Shown in pieces: positions 50,518 through 59,478 of a stretch of 64,000 nucleotides of DNA. The notes beneath the pieces were generated by a model that was given only the letters and a program-made list of their open reading frames with translations, was not told where the DNA came from and ran no database searches. The stretch covers positions 40,285 to 104,284 of the forward strand of contig JAURNW010000028.1 of NCBI GenBank assembly GCA_030829985.1. Direction: 5' to 3'. The position numbers were made by a program, and so were the translations under genes. The stretch is from Gammaproteobacteria bacterium (GTDB lineage Bacteria; Pseudomonadota; Gammaproteobacteria; Eutrophobiales; Eutrophobiaceae). Within the stretch, counting starts at the first letter, position 1. Each line of letters begins with the position of its first letter.

Positions 50518-51114
50518 ATGTCTGTGTCTATTAACATTTTTAACTTAAAAAATATTTCCCATTTTAGTATCAGTATTTTATTGTTACTGATATCTCATAT
50601 TGCTATAGCCGATGAGACCACACCAACAGCTGTAATTGAAACTAAATTCGGTGATATTGAACTACGTTTTTTCCCTGATGTCGCACCCAATCATATTGAA
50701 AACTTTTTAACCCTGGCTAAATCCGGATTTTATGACGGTACAATCTTCCATCGTGTGATACCCGGATTCATGATTCAAGGTGGCGACCCAAATACTAAAG
50801 GAACAAATAAATCACTCTACGGTACCGGCGGGCCAGACTATAGCGTCAAAGCTGAATTTAGTAATCGTCCACATAAAAGAGGAATCCTCTCGATGGCACG
50901 TTCGCAAGACCCCGATAGCGCTGGCTCACAATTTTTTATTGTTGTTCAGGACTCCAATTTTCTTGATGGTAAATATACTGTCTTTGGCGAAGTGATTAAA
51001 GGCATGGATATCGTCGACAAAATTGTTTCACAAAAACGCGATGCTCGTGATAATCCGTTTGAACGCGTAGAGATGAATGTTCGTGTAGTTGAACCAGAAC
51101 CTGTAGCAGAATAA
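50518..51114 (+). CDS. ppiA: Periplasmic peptidyl-prolyl cis-trans isomerase (cyclophilin)
   Basis: A 198-residue cyclophilin. The N-terminus has a signal peptide (about 30 residues, ISHFSISILLLLISHIAIADE), so it is likely periplasmic like PpiA. The catalytic domain has FHRVIPGFMIQGGDP, ILSMARSQDPDSAGSQFFI and FGEVIKGMDIVDKI. It is followed directly by a strong terminator shared in opposite orientation with tRNA-Ser. E. coli PpiB is cytoplasmic; absence of export would change the name. Confidence 0.92.
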   Translation: MSVSINIFNLKNISHFSISILLLLISHIAIADETTPTAVIETKFGDIELRFFPDVAPNHIENFLTLAKSGFYDGTIFHRVIPGFMIQGGDPNTKGTNKSLYGTGGPDYSVKAEFSNRPHKRGILSMARSQDPDSAGSQFFIVVQDSNFLDGKYTVFGEVIKGMDIVDKIVSQKRDARDNPFERVEMNVRVVEPEPVAE

Positions 51115-51120
51115 GCTGAT

Positions 51121-51150
51121 AAAAAAGCCGACTCTATAGTCGGCTTTTTT
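51121..51150. terminator. Bidirectional Rho-independent terminator
   Basis: AAAAAAGCCGACT-CTAT-AGTCGGCTTTTTT forms a 9-bp GC-rich stem within a symmetric A6/T6 context, so it can stop transcription of ppiA (+) and of tRNA-Ser (-). Confidence 0.92.
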
Positions 51151-51156
51151 AATGAT

Positions 51157-51247
51157 TGGCGGAGAGAGAGGGATTCGAACCCTCGATACGCTATTAACGT
51201 ATACACACTTTCCAGGCGTGCTCCTTAAACCACTCGGACACCTCTCC
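51157..51247 (-). tRNA. tRNA-Ser, anticodon GGA
   Basis: A 91-nt class II tRNA on the minus strand: acceptor GGAGAGG / TCTCTCC, discriminator G and encoded CCA, anticodon stem CACGC/GTGTG around loop CTGGAAA (anticodon GGA, reading UCC/UCU), long variable arm, and T-loop GGTTCGAATCC. It reads into the bidirectional terminator. Confidence 0.97.
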
Positions 51248-51266
51248 TGATTCGTTGAGGTTGCGA

Positions 51267-51295
51267 AGATTAAAGAATAAACCCTGTAGATGCAA
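51267..51295 (-). promoter_or_regulatory. Sigma-70-type promoter for tRNA-Ser
   Basis: On the minus strand TTGCAT (-35), a 17-base spacer and TAATCT (-10) lie about 20 bases before the tRNA 5' end, leaving a short leader to be removed by RNase P. Confidence 0.5.
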
Positions 51296-51500
51296 TGAAT
51301 TGCCGCCAGTTAATGCTGATAGGGCTATACTCACTGAATACGGACTGATTATTATCAATATATCGTCGTTTCATAATAAAAATCACTAATATTGTTATAA
51401 AAACACCTTATTTGACTATATAAAAAAGTTAATATATTGATAATTAAGACACTGTCAAAACATTTAAGCTCTAATTCGAAATTCTAAAAGGAGTGTTGAT

Positions 51501-52121
51501 ATGAAACGTATCAAAGATAGTTTAGCCAGAATTTACCGACCGGGAATGTCTTTTGAAGGGTCGATCCAGATGATTATTGATTGGATAGGTGGTAAAGAAA
51601 TTGCCATCGGCGCGGTAGCTATTTCATTTGTCGTTGCTGTGCTGTCATTTATATTATTTGCCATTTTTTTTGCTCTTGTTTTTTCAATTGTTTCCACAGT
51701 TATAATTTTCATAATCGCCAAAACTATTTTTTATAAACCCAGAGAATATTCCATTGAGATTGACGGTGAAGATACTATTTTGTCATTTGTAAAAGACGTA
51801 CGTATCAGTGGTGATAGCGAGATTGTAATCCACTCACAACCTGGCTTTGGAAAAGAAAAAAATACCTTTGTTAATTTGCAATTATTTGATTCAATCTCAA
51901 TTTTAAATTGTCGCAATATCACTTCAGTTACGGATACCAGTTATAAAGATATCACTATTAAATTTTTTCACCCTGTTACGGGTGATTACTCAATAAAGGC
52001 TTCTTCTAACGATGGGAGTGTCAATTTTAAAACTCTCGAAAAGACGGCAGATCAATGCCGTATAGAATTCCTGAACCCGGTTCGCAAGACTGTTGAATTA
52101 AGCTTTGTGCCAACTGCTTAA
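51501..52121 (+). CDS. Unrecognised membrane protein with soluble C-terminal domain
   Basis: I do not recognise this 206-residue protein. The N-terminal 30 residues are polar with three basic residues; residues about 33-75 form two closely packed hydrophobic helices (AIGAVAISFVVAVLSFILFA and FSIVSTVIIFIIAKTIFY). Residues 76-206 are soluble, beta-rich by pattern and free of cysteine clusters except C134 and C186. The ribosome site AAAGGAG is eight bases before the ATG. Its stop overlaps that of the convergent transferase gene within TTAA. Flanked by tRNA-Ser upstream with a 253-bp AT-rich gap that likely holds its promoter. Confidence 0.7.
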   Translation: MKRIKDSLARIYRPGMSFEGSIQMIIDWIGGKEIAIGAVAISFVVAVLSFILFAIFFALVFSIVSTVIIFIIAKTIFYKPREYSIEIDGEDTILSFVKDVRISGDSEIVIHSQPGFGKEKNTFVNLQLFDSISILNCRNITSVTDTSYKDITIKFFHPVTGDYSIKASSNDGSVNFKTLEKTADQCRIEFLNPVRKTVELSFVPTA

Positions 52122-52759
52122 TTCAATACTGAAGCTGTGCGCATAGTCCTGTAGTACGGTAATAGATCGATAATGCGATCCACATCCCAGCGTCTGCTTA
52201 GTAGTTTCATTTTCCAGTTCAGGGAATCTATATTAGCGCAGGTATCATTGAAGACGCTATCTCGACCCCATTTTATATCGGCAAAAAGCTGCTTATCATT
52301 TTTATTCAAGCCAATAAGATAATAACCTCCATCAACAGCGGGGCCTAAAACGACATCGGCGTTATTTTCAAGATGCTTTTTTGCTTCACTCAAATCAGAA
52401 TATTCTAAAGAAGGGCAATCGCAGCCTATTAATACAGCACTAGAATAACGGCTCAAGGTTATATCAAATGCATTGGACATACGTTGTCCTAAATCTTTTC
52501 CACTTTGTTGTTTCAATTGTATTGAATAACGGTTTTTTAAATTGACGAAATAACAATGTTCTATATCACCACTAACCCAAACCTGAATTGTAGAAAAACC
52601 GGCTTTTCTGGCGGTCAGTAATGTTTTTGTTAATAATTCTTTATAGATCGACAAGGCACGCCGAGCACCTATGCCCGGAATTAAACGAGTCTTAACCTCA
52701 CCTAATACAGGTGCTTTGGTAAAAATCAGTAATGCGCTACTTGAATTGCTGTTACTCAT
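52118..52759 (-). CDS. rSAM/selenodomain-associated transferase 1 (TIGR04282, DUF2064)
   Basis: A nucleotidyl/glycosyltransferase-fold protein (213 residues from ATG 52759) with LIFTKAPVLGEVKTRLIPGIG at the N-terminus and GQRMSNAFD, LIGCDCPSL and GPAVDGGYYLIGL later, the hallmarks of DUF2064. An ATG at 52786 would add nine residues. The TIGR04282-TIGR04283-ArsS trio is a recurrent cluster proposed to take part in arsenosugar or related modified-sugar synthesis. The start overlaps the end of the next gene by eight bases. Confidence 0.82.
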   Translation of the reverse strand: MSNSNSSSALLIFTKAPVLGEVKTRLIPGIGARRALSIYKELLTKTLLTARKAGFSTIQVWVSGDIEHCYFVNLKNRYSIQLKQQSGKDLGQRMSNAFDITLSRYSSAVLIGCDCPSLEYSDLSEAKKHLENNADVVLGPAVDGGYYLIGLNKNDKQLFADIKWGRDSVFNDTCANIDSLNWKMKLLSRRWDVDRIIDLLPYYRTMRTASVLN

Positions 52760-53438
52760 AGAGTCTTGCCAGTCTGTTCGTGTCATAACGAAAGAAATAG
52801 AGCAGGCGTAATGACCACATCTTTATAATAGTCTTGATAATCCCGTTCTTTTCCCAGCGACGACTGGAACTGGTAACTGTTTCAGCAATACACACAGGTC
52901 TTGAATAATTCAACAAGCGACTTGATATGGCAATATCTTCCATTAATGCAATTTCAGGATAAGCACCCACCTTGTAAAATAATTCTCTACCGACAAACAG
53001 TGTCTGGTCTCCAGTAACAACTCCCGTTAGTCTCGATCGAATATTCATACATTTTTCAATCACACGAAATAACCAATGATGACCAGACAAGCGAATATCA
53101 AATCGGCCCCATTTATTCTCTATATTGTGAATTTTTGAAAGAAGTTCGTGAATATTATCTGGCAAAACTGTATCTGCATGCAGGAATAGAAAACAATGCC
53201 CTGATGCTAACCTGGCGCCGGTATTCATTTGAATTGACCGTGATTTTTCCGAAGTGATTATTTTGTCACACAATGAATTACTTAATAAAACTGTATTATC
53301 ATTACTACCGCCATCTACAAGCACAACCTCATGCGCTAATTGTCTTAATAGTTGTAGCCGATTTAAACAATTTATAATTGAATCTTGTTCATTTAAGGTG
53401 GGGATAATAATAGATATTTTATAAGCTTCACTTTTCAC
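52752..53438 (-). CDS. rSAM/selenodomain-associated glycosyltransferase 2 (TIGR04283, GT2)
   Basis: A 228-residue GT-A glycosyltransferase (KISIIIPTLNEQDSIINCLN, EVVLVDGGSNDNT, FLFLHADTVLPDN with a DxD-like AD, GDQTLFVGRELF) of the short GT2 type found beside ArsS. Contains no large membrane domain, though a hydrophobic stretch near the C-terminus (MWSLRLLYFFRYD) may touch the membrane. Encoded in a row with arsS (51 nt upstream) and the DUF2064 transferase (overlapping). Confidence 0.83.
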   Translation of the reverse strand: MKSEAYKISIIIPTLNEQDSIINCLNRLQLLRQLAHEVVLVDGGSNDNTVLLSNSLCDKIITSEKSRSIQMNTGARLASGHCFLFLHADTVLPDNIHELLSKIHNIENKWGRFDIRLSGHHWLFRVIEKCMNIRSRLTGVVTGDQTLFVGRELFYKVGAYPEIALMEDIAISSRLLNYSRPVCIAETVTSSSRRWEKNGIIKTIIKMWSLRLLYFFRYDTNRLARLYE

Positions 53439-53489
53439 GCGAGGTCACTGTGTAATGATAGTTTTATGCAGATGCAATCGCCAGAGATT

Positions 53490-54452
53490 TCACGCTTGTA
53501 ATGCACCACCACAACTACTTCCCTGGCCTGCTGTACAACCATAGCAATGATCACGTACAGCAATAAGTTTTCCATCAACATCTGTATCAATTAATTCGGA
53601 AAGATGTACACGGCTTTTATCGTCACTCAAATTCAGATTAAGCATTTGATTAAAATCACAATCGTAAACATAGCCTTGCCAATCAATACTGAGTAAATGT
53701 CGGCACATGACATTTTCCAGATTTTCATCCCGGTGTGACTGTTTTAACAATGTCATGTAATCATTTAATTGGTCATTAGAGATAAGCGTACTACCGAAAC
53801 GTTTAATAGGCATATTGCAAAGAGTGTAAAGCTGATTGAATTGAATACCGTATCTTTCTGATAATTCTTTTTTATACGCTTTTTCCAGATTCTCTTGCGA
53901 TGGTGGTAAAGCCGGCCCTTGTGGATTAAACACCAGGTTCAGAATCAGGTCTGAATCAGTCGTGCCATAACCCTCTTTATTTAATTTCTCTAGACCCCTG
54001 ATACTTTTCTCAAATACCCCTGCCCCACGTTGCTTATCAACATTATCTGATTCGTAACAGGGTAAAGAAGCAATAACTTCAACATTATTAGATGCAAGGA
54101 ATTGTGCGAGATCATCCATGCCGGGCTCTTCCAGAACAGTCAGGTTACATCGATCAATAACATGAATATTGTTTTCCCTGGCGAAGCTTACCAGGTTCCT
54201 AAATTCAGAATGGAGTTCAGGTGCACCGCCCGTTATATCCAGAGTTTCTATATTTTTTGAGACAAGAAATGTTTTGACCAGTTCAAGAGTATCTATTGAC
54301 ATCTTTTCTGTTCTTTTGGGGCTTGAATTTACATGACAATGAAAACATTGCTGATTACATTTCAAACCTATATTGATTTGTAATGTTTGTAGATCTCCTC
54401 TCCTGATTTCAGGAAATCCCATCTTATCTAGAAGCGGCAAGGTATCATGCAT
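53490..54452 (-). CDS. arsS: Arsenosugar biosynthesis radical SAM protein ArsS (cysteine form)
   Basis: A 320-residue radical SAM enzyme with the [4Fe-4S]-binding CNQQCFHC (C32, C36, C39), DITGGAPELHSEFRNLV, and the family-specific C-terminal block with VMCRHLLSIDWQGYVYDCDFNQML and DHCYGCTAGQGSSCGGAL. In its family ArsS makes 5'-deoxyadenosyl-dimethylarsinous species en route to arsenosugars; some members carry selenocysteine in the C-terminal block, here Cys throughout. The methyltransferase ArsM is not in this window, so pathway assignment is by family only. Confidence 0.85.
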   Translation of the reverse strand: MHDTLPLLDKMGFPEIRRGDLQTLQINIGLKCNQQCFHCHVNSSPKRTEKMSIDTLELVKTFLVSKNIETLDITGGAPELHSEFRNLVSFARENNIHVIDRCNLTVLEEPGMDDLAQFLASNNVEVIASLPCYESDNVDKQRGAGVFEKSIRGLEKLNKEGYGTTDSDLILNLVFNPQGPALPPSQENLEKAYKKELSERYGIQFNQLYTLCNMPIKRFGSTLISNDQLNDYMTLLKQSHRDENLENVMCRHLLSIDWQGYVYDCDFNQMLNLNLSDDKSRVHLSELIDTDVDGKLIAVRDHCYGCTAGQGSSCGGALQA

Positions 54453-54478
54453 AATTAATTATAACTTTAATAAATAAT

Positions 54479-55927
54479 CTAACTACGTCCAAAATCATCA
54501 TCGAACCGAACAATATCATCTTCACCTAAATAGTTTCCTGATTGCACTTCAATAATTTCCAGCAATTCATCTGTAGCATTCTCAAGCCGATGCTTCATAC
54601 CTACCGGGATATAGCTCGATTCATTTTCATGCATATCATAAACTTCATCACCACGGGTTATCGTGGCAGTCCCCTTCACCACAACCCAATGTTCGGCTCG
54701 GTGGTGATGTAATTGTAGTGATAATTTTTTACCCGGATTAACAGTTAAACGTTTAACCTGAAAATTGTCACCGACATCAACTGAGTCATAACTGCCCCAT
54801 GGTCTATAGACCTTGCGATGTAATAATGATTCACTTCGTTTCTCTTTATTCAGGCGATCAACGATCTTTTTCACATCTTGAGTTTTACTTTTATCAGCGA
54901 TCATGATTGCATCATCGCTATCCACTATCACCATATCCCGACAACCAATAGTAACGACCAGTCCTCGTTCACTCTTGATGAAACAGTGATTGGTGTCTTC
55001 AGCAATCACATCTCCCTCAATCACATTATCATTACTGTCTTTATCGCTTATTTCCCAAACAGACGCCCATGCTCCGACATCAGACCAACCCACATCGATT
55101 GGAATCACCGCAAGCTGCTCATCATTAATCTGTGCCAATTTTTCCATTACGGCATAATCGATAGAATCATCGGGACAATTACTAAATGAGGTTTCATCAA
55201 GCCGGTAAAACATGCCATCCACATCACCTTTATTAAAAGCATCTATACATGCTTGGGAGATAGCAGGCTGGAATTCCTTTATTTTTTCCAACCATACGGT
55301 CGCTTTCATCATAAAAACGCCGCTATTCCAAAGGTAATCACCCGATTTGAGATAGTCTTCGGCAACATCCTTATTTGGTTTTTCTTTAAATCCGCCAATT
55401 CTATGAATGGCATGATCATGACTAGTTTGGATTTGATCAGTAACATGAATATAACCATAACCCGTTTCGGGTGAATTCGGTTTAATACCAAAGGTTACCA
55501 ACTTATTATCCAATGCTATTTCAACTCCAGCAGCTATCGCCTGTTGAAATGATGCAATATCTTTAACGCTGTGGTCGGCTGGCATCATAATCATGACTGC
55601 ATCATCATTATTCGTGACTTGCTGTAATGCAGCGATAGTTAATGCCGGTGCTGTATTGCGGCCGATGGGTTCAAGAATAAAACTACTTATATTTCTGGAG
55701 ATTTCTGTTGTCTGGCCAGCCACAAGGAAGCGATGCACTTCATTACAAATAATAACCGGATCTGAAACTGCTACCGATGTACTTAAACCATCGAGCCTTA
55801 ACAGTGTGTTTTGAAGTAAGGTATTATCTCCAAATAACGACAGGAATTGTTTAGGATAATGTTCTCTTGATAACGGCCATAAACGAGTGCCGCCGCCGCC
55901 AGCAAGAATGATCGGACTTAACTTCAT
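54479..55927 (-). CDS. manC: Mannose-1-phosphate guanylyltransferase / mannose-6-phosphate isomerase
   Basis: Bifunctional 482-residue enzyme making GDP-mannose for surface polysaccharides. N-terminal nucleotidyltransferase (about 1-345; ILAGGGGTRLWPLSREHYPKQFL, MPADHSVKD, GGFKEKPN, WNSGVFMMKA) and C-terminal type II PMI cupin (about 365-480; HRKVYRPWGSYDSV, LQLHHHRAEHWVVVKGT, GNYLGEDDIVRFDDDFGR). It stands next to the ArsS group on the same strand, 26 bases away, so GDP-mannose could feed those glycosyltransferases, but this is not shown. Confidence 0.93.
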   Translation of the reverse strand: MKLSPIILAGGGGTRLWPLSREHYPKQFLSLFGDNTLLQNTLLRLDGLSTSVAVSDPVIICNEVHRFLVAGQTTEISRNISSFILEPIGRNTAPALTIAALQQVTNNDDAVMIMMPADHSVKDIASFQQAIAAGVEIALDNKLVTFGIKPNSPETGYGYIHVTDQIQTSHDHAIHRIGGFKEKPNKDVAEDYLKSGDYLWNSGVFMMKATVWLEKIKEFQPAISQACIDAFNKGDVDGMFYRLDETSFSNCPDDSIDYAVMEKLAQINDEQLAVIPIDVGWSDVGAWASVWEISDKDSNDNVIEGDVIAEDTNHCFIKSERGLVVTIGCRDMVIVDSDDAIMIADKSKTQDVKKIVDRLNKEKRSESLLHRKVYRPWGSYDSVDVGDNFQVKRLTVNPGKKLSLQLHHHRAEHWVVVKGTATITRGDEVYDMHENESSYIPVGMKHRLENATDELLEIIEVQSGNYLGEDDIVRFDDDFGRS

Positions 55928-56051
55928 TCATACACCTTTTTAGAATTAATTTTATGGATGCTTTATTGCGATTTATATAAATCATAAATTATCAAACACG
56001 AATCTTATCAGATAAATTCCATTATCATAGTCGCAGATATAGAGCATCCTT

Positions 56052-57362
56052 TTACAACATAGTAATAAATAATGTTGCAATACCAAGAAAACTGAAAAAA
56101 CCGGCAATATCAGTAATGGTGGTCAAAAATATAGTCGAGGATTGAGCTGGATCCTGACCTGAGACGGTTAACATCATCGGAATCACTGCACCAGCAACAC
56201 CTGCTATAACCATGGACACGATCATCGATATAAAAATTATAAACGTCAGTCCATCAGAATCACTCCAAAAATAAACGGCAATTGCGGTAGTAGTAGCCAC
56301 AGCAATACCATTCCATAGAGCCGCTTTGCATTCTTTAAACATCACTCTTGTCCACATGCGCGGGTAAATTTCTTTTAGAGCGAGACCACGTAAAGTAACT
56401 GCCAGTGCCTGAGCGCCAGTATTACCTGATTGCCCGGCAACAACAGGTAACAAAACAGCTAACATTGAATAGGTCTCTATCGTATTTTGGAAAATTCCGA
56501 CTACTGCAGCGGCCATGAAGGCTGTTAATAAATTGATTTGCAGCCAGGGCTGTCGTTTTTTAAAAGCAAAAGAGGCCGGCGACAGAGCGCGTTCATCTCT
56601 ACTCACACCAACCATTGTTTGAAGATCAGCACTATTGTCCTCCAACGCAGCTTCCAACATCGTATGATATCGCACTACCCCGACAAACCTGTTTTCAAAA
56701 TCAACAACCGGTAGATCAGTGACCTTATGGCTTTCAAAAATCGAGATCAATTCATCTTTTGGTGCCATGACACTAACGACGGCTGGAGGGGTGCTTTCAA
56801 GCTGGGACAAAGTATTATCATGATCTGATAAAGCCAGATCTTCAATATCAACCATGCCCAGTAAATGATTGTTTTCATCGACCGTATAAAGTTTTCTATA
56901 AGCACGTCTGGGTCTCGACTTGAGCACATTGATAACCTCTGAAACCAATGCGTCAGGGCGAAAATACATAACCCGGGCTTCCATTAAAGCGCCGGCTGAA
57001 TCCCGTTCATAAGCTAATGCACGTTTCAGATCTTTTGCTGCATGTTGGTCAGTCGCTGCAATGATTTGTTCACGCCGATCCAAATCGGTAATGGCCAGTA
57101 AGATACTGGCCCCTCGATTAGGCTCAATTTTCTGCATTAATTCAGCAGCGTAGCTATCCGGTAATTCCTCCAGTATTCTTGCTGCCAATTGTGGAGAAAT
57201 CCGTTCCCATATCTTAAGCGTCCTCGATACAGGCAAATCGTTTAATATTTTTGCAACATCGTTAGTATCAAGCTGCTCCAACTGACGTACAGCCTCCGTA
57301 GGATATTTATTAAACAATACCTGATATAACTGATTGTCTATTAAATGACTTGATTCACTCAT
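56052..57362 (-). CDS. mgtE: Magnesium transporter MgtE, full length
   Basis: A 436-residue Mg2+-selective channel/transporter: N-terminal superhelical domain (about 15-125), two CBS domains (about 130-250), a connecting helix, and five transmembrane helices (about 270-436) with the pore signature AVLLPVVAGQSGNTGAQALAVTLRG. In MgtE the N and CBS domains close the pore when cytosolic Mg2+ is high. Its ATG overlaps the end of the preceding gene, which encodes another copy of just those regulatory domains. Confidence 0.94.
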   Translation of the reverse strand: MSESSHLIDNQLYQVLFNKYPTEAVRQLEQLDTNDVAKILNDLPVSRTLKIWERISPQLAARILEELPDSYAAELMQKIEPNRGASILLAITDLDRREQIIAATDQHAAKDLKRALAYERDSAGALMEARVMYFRPDALVSEVINVLKSRPRRAYRKLYTVDENNHLLGMVDIEDLALSDHDNTLSQLESTPPAVVSVMAPKDELISIFESHKVTDLPVVDFENRFVGVVRYHTMLEAALEDNSADLQTMVGVSRDERALSPASFAFKKRQPWLQINLLTAFMAAAVVGIFQNTIETYSMLAVLLPVVAGQSGNTGAQALAVTLRGLALKEIYPRMWTRVMFKECKAALWNGIAVATTTAIAVYFWSDSDGLTFIIFISMIVSMVIAGVAGAVIPMMLTVSGQDPAQSSTIFLTTITDIAGFFSFLGIATLFITML

Positions 57363-58191
57363 GTTTCTTATCCCTGTTAGGTAATGTCTGATTGGGTACG
57401 ATCATATTGGCACAGGCATCCCAGAATATTTCTGCAACCTCAATAGCTGTGCCTGACAATTCAGGTTCCGTGCGATCTTCATTGCTAATATTCATTGCTT
57501 TATTCAATGCTGCACGATCCATCACGCCGAGAAATATGCCTTGTCGATCGACGACAGGATAATTATCGTGATTATTCCAATTCGGTATCGTTTTGATACT
57601 TTTCACACTGGCTCTTGCAGACAAACTATGTGTTGGCATCTTCATTATTTTTTTCATCTTCAAATCAGTACTGGATACCAATAATTGTCGCACAGGAACC
57701 TGACCTGTCAGATGCTGTTTATTGTCAATAATATAAATATCATTGTGTAGAAGTTCTGCTGAATTCTTTATAATGCGCATCACTTCTCCAACACTCAGAT
57801 CTTCCTGCACTGTTAGTACATTTGGATTCATTGCCTGACCAACAGTGCCTACCGGATAACGCAATACCAATCGCATCATATTGGCAAATACCGGAGACAT
57901 ACGACTGATAAAGTTAAGCCTGATACTGCCGTTCATCCTTTGCAATAATAATGCACCACGCTCCACTCCTAACTGCGTAACAATTTTGGAAGATTTATCT
58001 ACGGGCATACCTTTCAGCGCACCAACAGCAATTGATGGCACCATGAATTTCAATATTTCTGCAACTGTGTTTATCGGTAAAGCATCCAGATAATCTGCAA
58101 GTTGTTCTGGTTCAAATTGTTCCAGAGATCTCGCAGCATCCATTGGGTGTTCAGTTAACACATATAGGGCTATCTTATTAATGCTCATCAA
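57355..58191 (-). CDS. MgtE-like N-domain/CBS protein without membrane domain
   Basis: A 278-residue soluble protein made of an MgtE_N-type superhelix (about 8-125; HPMDAARSLEQFEPEQLADYL, LGVERGALLLQRM) and a CBS pair (about 130-245; PNVLTVQEDLSVGEVMRII, DNYPVVDRQGIFLGVMDRAAL), ending in a short polar tail. It has the regulatory half of MgtE but no transmembrane segments. It overlaps mscS-like (14 nt) and mgtE (8 nt). Inference: a subunit or decoy modulating the adjacent MgtE or channel; nothing in the sequence shows which. Confidence 0.85.
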   Translation of the reverse strand: MMSINKIALYVLTEHPMDAARSLEQFEPEQLADYLDALPINTVAEILKFMVPSIAVGALKGMPVDKSSKIVTQLGVERGALLLQRMNGSIRLNFISRMSPVFANMMRLVLRYPVGTVGQAMNPNVLTVQEDLSVGEVMRIIKNSAELLHNDIYIIDNKQHLTGQVPVRQLLVSSTDLKMKKIMKMPTHSLSARASVKSIKTIPNWNNHDNYPVVDRQGIFLGVMDRAALNKAMNISNEDRTEPELSGTAIEVAEIFWDACANMIVPNQTLPNRDKKHE

Positions 58192-59014
58192 TATTCTCGT
58201 TATCTAGCAATATTGACGCTTCTTCATTAAACATTTTTGCCGGTATAAAGGTTCGGCCTGATTTAGTATCAAGCATTACACCACCGGGGAGTATTTCCAG
58301 TACACGCCCCTCCATTTTTTGGATACGAATACGTTGTCCCACCTGATAATTTTTCCGAACATACTTTGAAGAGATTATATTTGAGACGGTTGAACCTGCA
58401 CCTAAACCAAAAGCAAGTGCAATAGAGCCTGCCATTGCTGCTATTAAAATCGTCAGTATCTGTTCAAGTAAACCAACATCCAGCCCAATCTGAGCGAGCC
58501 CCACAATTACCGATAAAATTATTATGGAAAATCGCACAACTCCAGCCAGAACTTCTGATTGTTGTAAACCAATATCTGCACCATTTGAATTTATGCGGTC
58601 GCGGATGCCATTCGCAAACAGTGTCCCACCAACAATTATTAAAGCAGCAATGAATATGTTAGGCAGAAATGTAAATAATCTTCCCAACATATCAACTAAT
58701 GAAGGGAGATTTAGACTATCTAATGCTGCACGAACGAAAAGCAAAATAATGACCCAATAGGCCAACCAACCAAGAATATCGGTTATCGACCATTTCAGTC
58801 TGAGTTGAACTGAACCAATACCCATTAACTGGATAATACGATCAATAACATCGCCCAATCTTTTGATCAGCCATTTAGCCAACCAGGCAACAATCAAACC
58901 AATAATCAACAGCATGATTGCCCCAAACAAATTGGGCAAATAATCATTAACACTTTGTGTAAATTGATGAAGACTATTAAATAAGTAATTTTTTAGTTCT
59001 GAGAAATCTTTCAT
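58178..59014 (-). CDS. MscS-family mechanosensitive channel, short form
   Basis: A 278-residue inner-membrane protein with TM_helix-type repeats (about 20-180, five hydrophobic segments) and a C-terminal MscS beta domain (AFGLGAGSTVSNIISSKYVRKNY, VGQRIRIQKMEGRVLEILPGG, DTKSGRTFIPAKMF). It resembles the small TM_helix-MscS proteins rather than E. coli MscS itself, and the large C-terminal cage is truncated. First gene of an overlapping operon with MgtE components, linking it to ion homeostasis. Confidence 0.85.
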   Translation of the reverse strand: MKDFSELKNYLFNSLHQFTQSVNDYLPNLFGAIMLLIIGLIVAWLAKWLIKRLGDVIDRIIQLMGIGSVQLRLKWSITDILGWLAYWVIILLFVRAALDSLNLPSLVDMLGRLFTFLPNIFIAALIIVGGTLFANGIRDRINSNGADIGLQQSEVLAGVVRFSIIILSVIVGLAQIGLDVGLLEQILTILIAAMAGSIALAFGLGAGSTVSNIISSKYVRKNYQVGQRIRIQKMEGRVLEILPGGVMLDTKSGRTFIPAKMFNEEASILLDNENIDEH

Positions 59015-59203
59015 TTTATAAACCTGTTATTCATAAGTATTGGTAAGCTATCACTGGGCGAATCAAGGATATTGATGAGCATAGTTATCTATGAATTAAA
59101 CTGCAATGGATATTATTAATAGCCTTTTTCTAAAAGACACTCCTGGATAAACAAGCAGGTTCAGATTGTCTATTGCTTGAAAAGCGCGGGAAATTTATTC
59201 AGA

Positions 59204-59478
59204 TTAATGGAGGCCGTTAACCTGAACATTAAGTGCAGAGGCAAGTTCATAGTATCCCATGACCACTAGAATAAAAAAAACAAGCAACAAGATTTCATAT
59301 TTAAAATTGTGTTTATGAAAAACTCACGTTCTCTGTGATGCATTACATCCATTAATTCATCACCAAAACGTATTGACAGAAAAGCCCCAATACATGAAAG
59401 AATAATTATGCCCCAATAAGGATAAAACAATAAACTTATAAACCACTTGATGCTTTGGGCTAGTCGGTGAAGTGTTAT
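59204..59478 (-). pseudogene. Frameshifted small membrane-protein gene
   Basis: On the minus strand one frame reads LAQSIKWFISLLFYPYWGII then GAFLSIRFGDELMDVMHHRE, and a second frame continues HKHNFKYEILLLVFFILVVM then GYYELASALNVQVNGLH and stop at 59204. Adding one T to the T5 run near 59318 would join the two into one protein of about 90 residues with two membrane helices (EFFHKHNFKYE at the joint). No ATG/GTG/TTG fits at the 5' end (codon at 59478 is ATA). Either a decayed gene or an assembly error. Family not recognised. Confidence 0.5.

Noticed and set aside
53440..53500. TGA at the end of arsS as selenocysteine codon
   Set aside because: The protein already has the full C-terminal motif before TGA, and read-through adds only about 13 unconserved residues.
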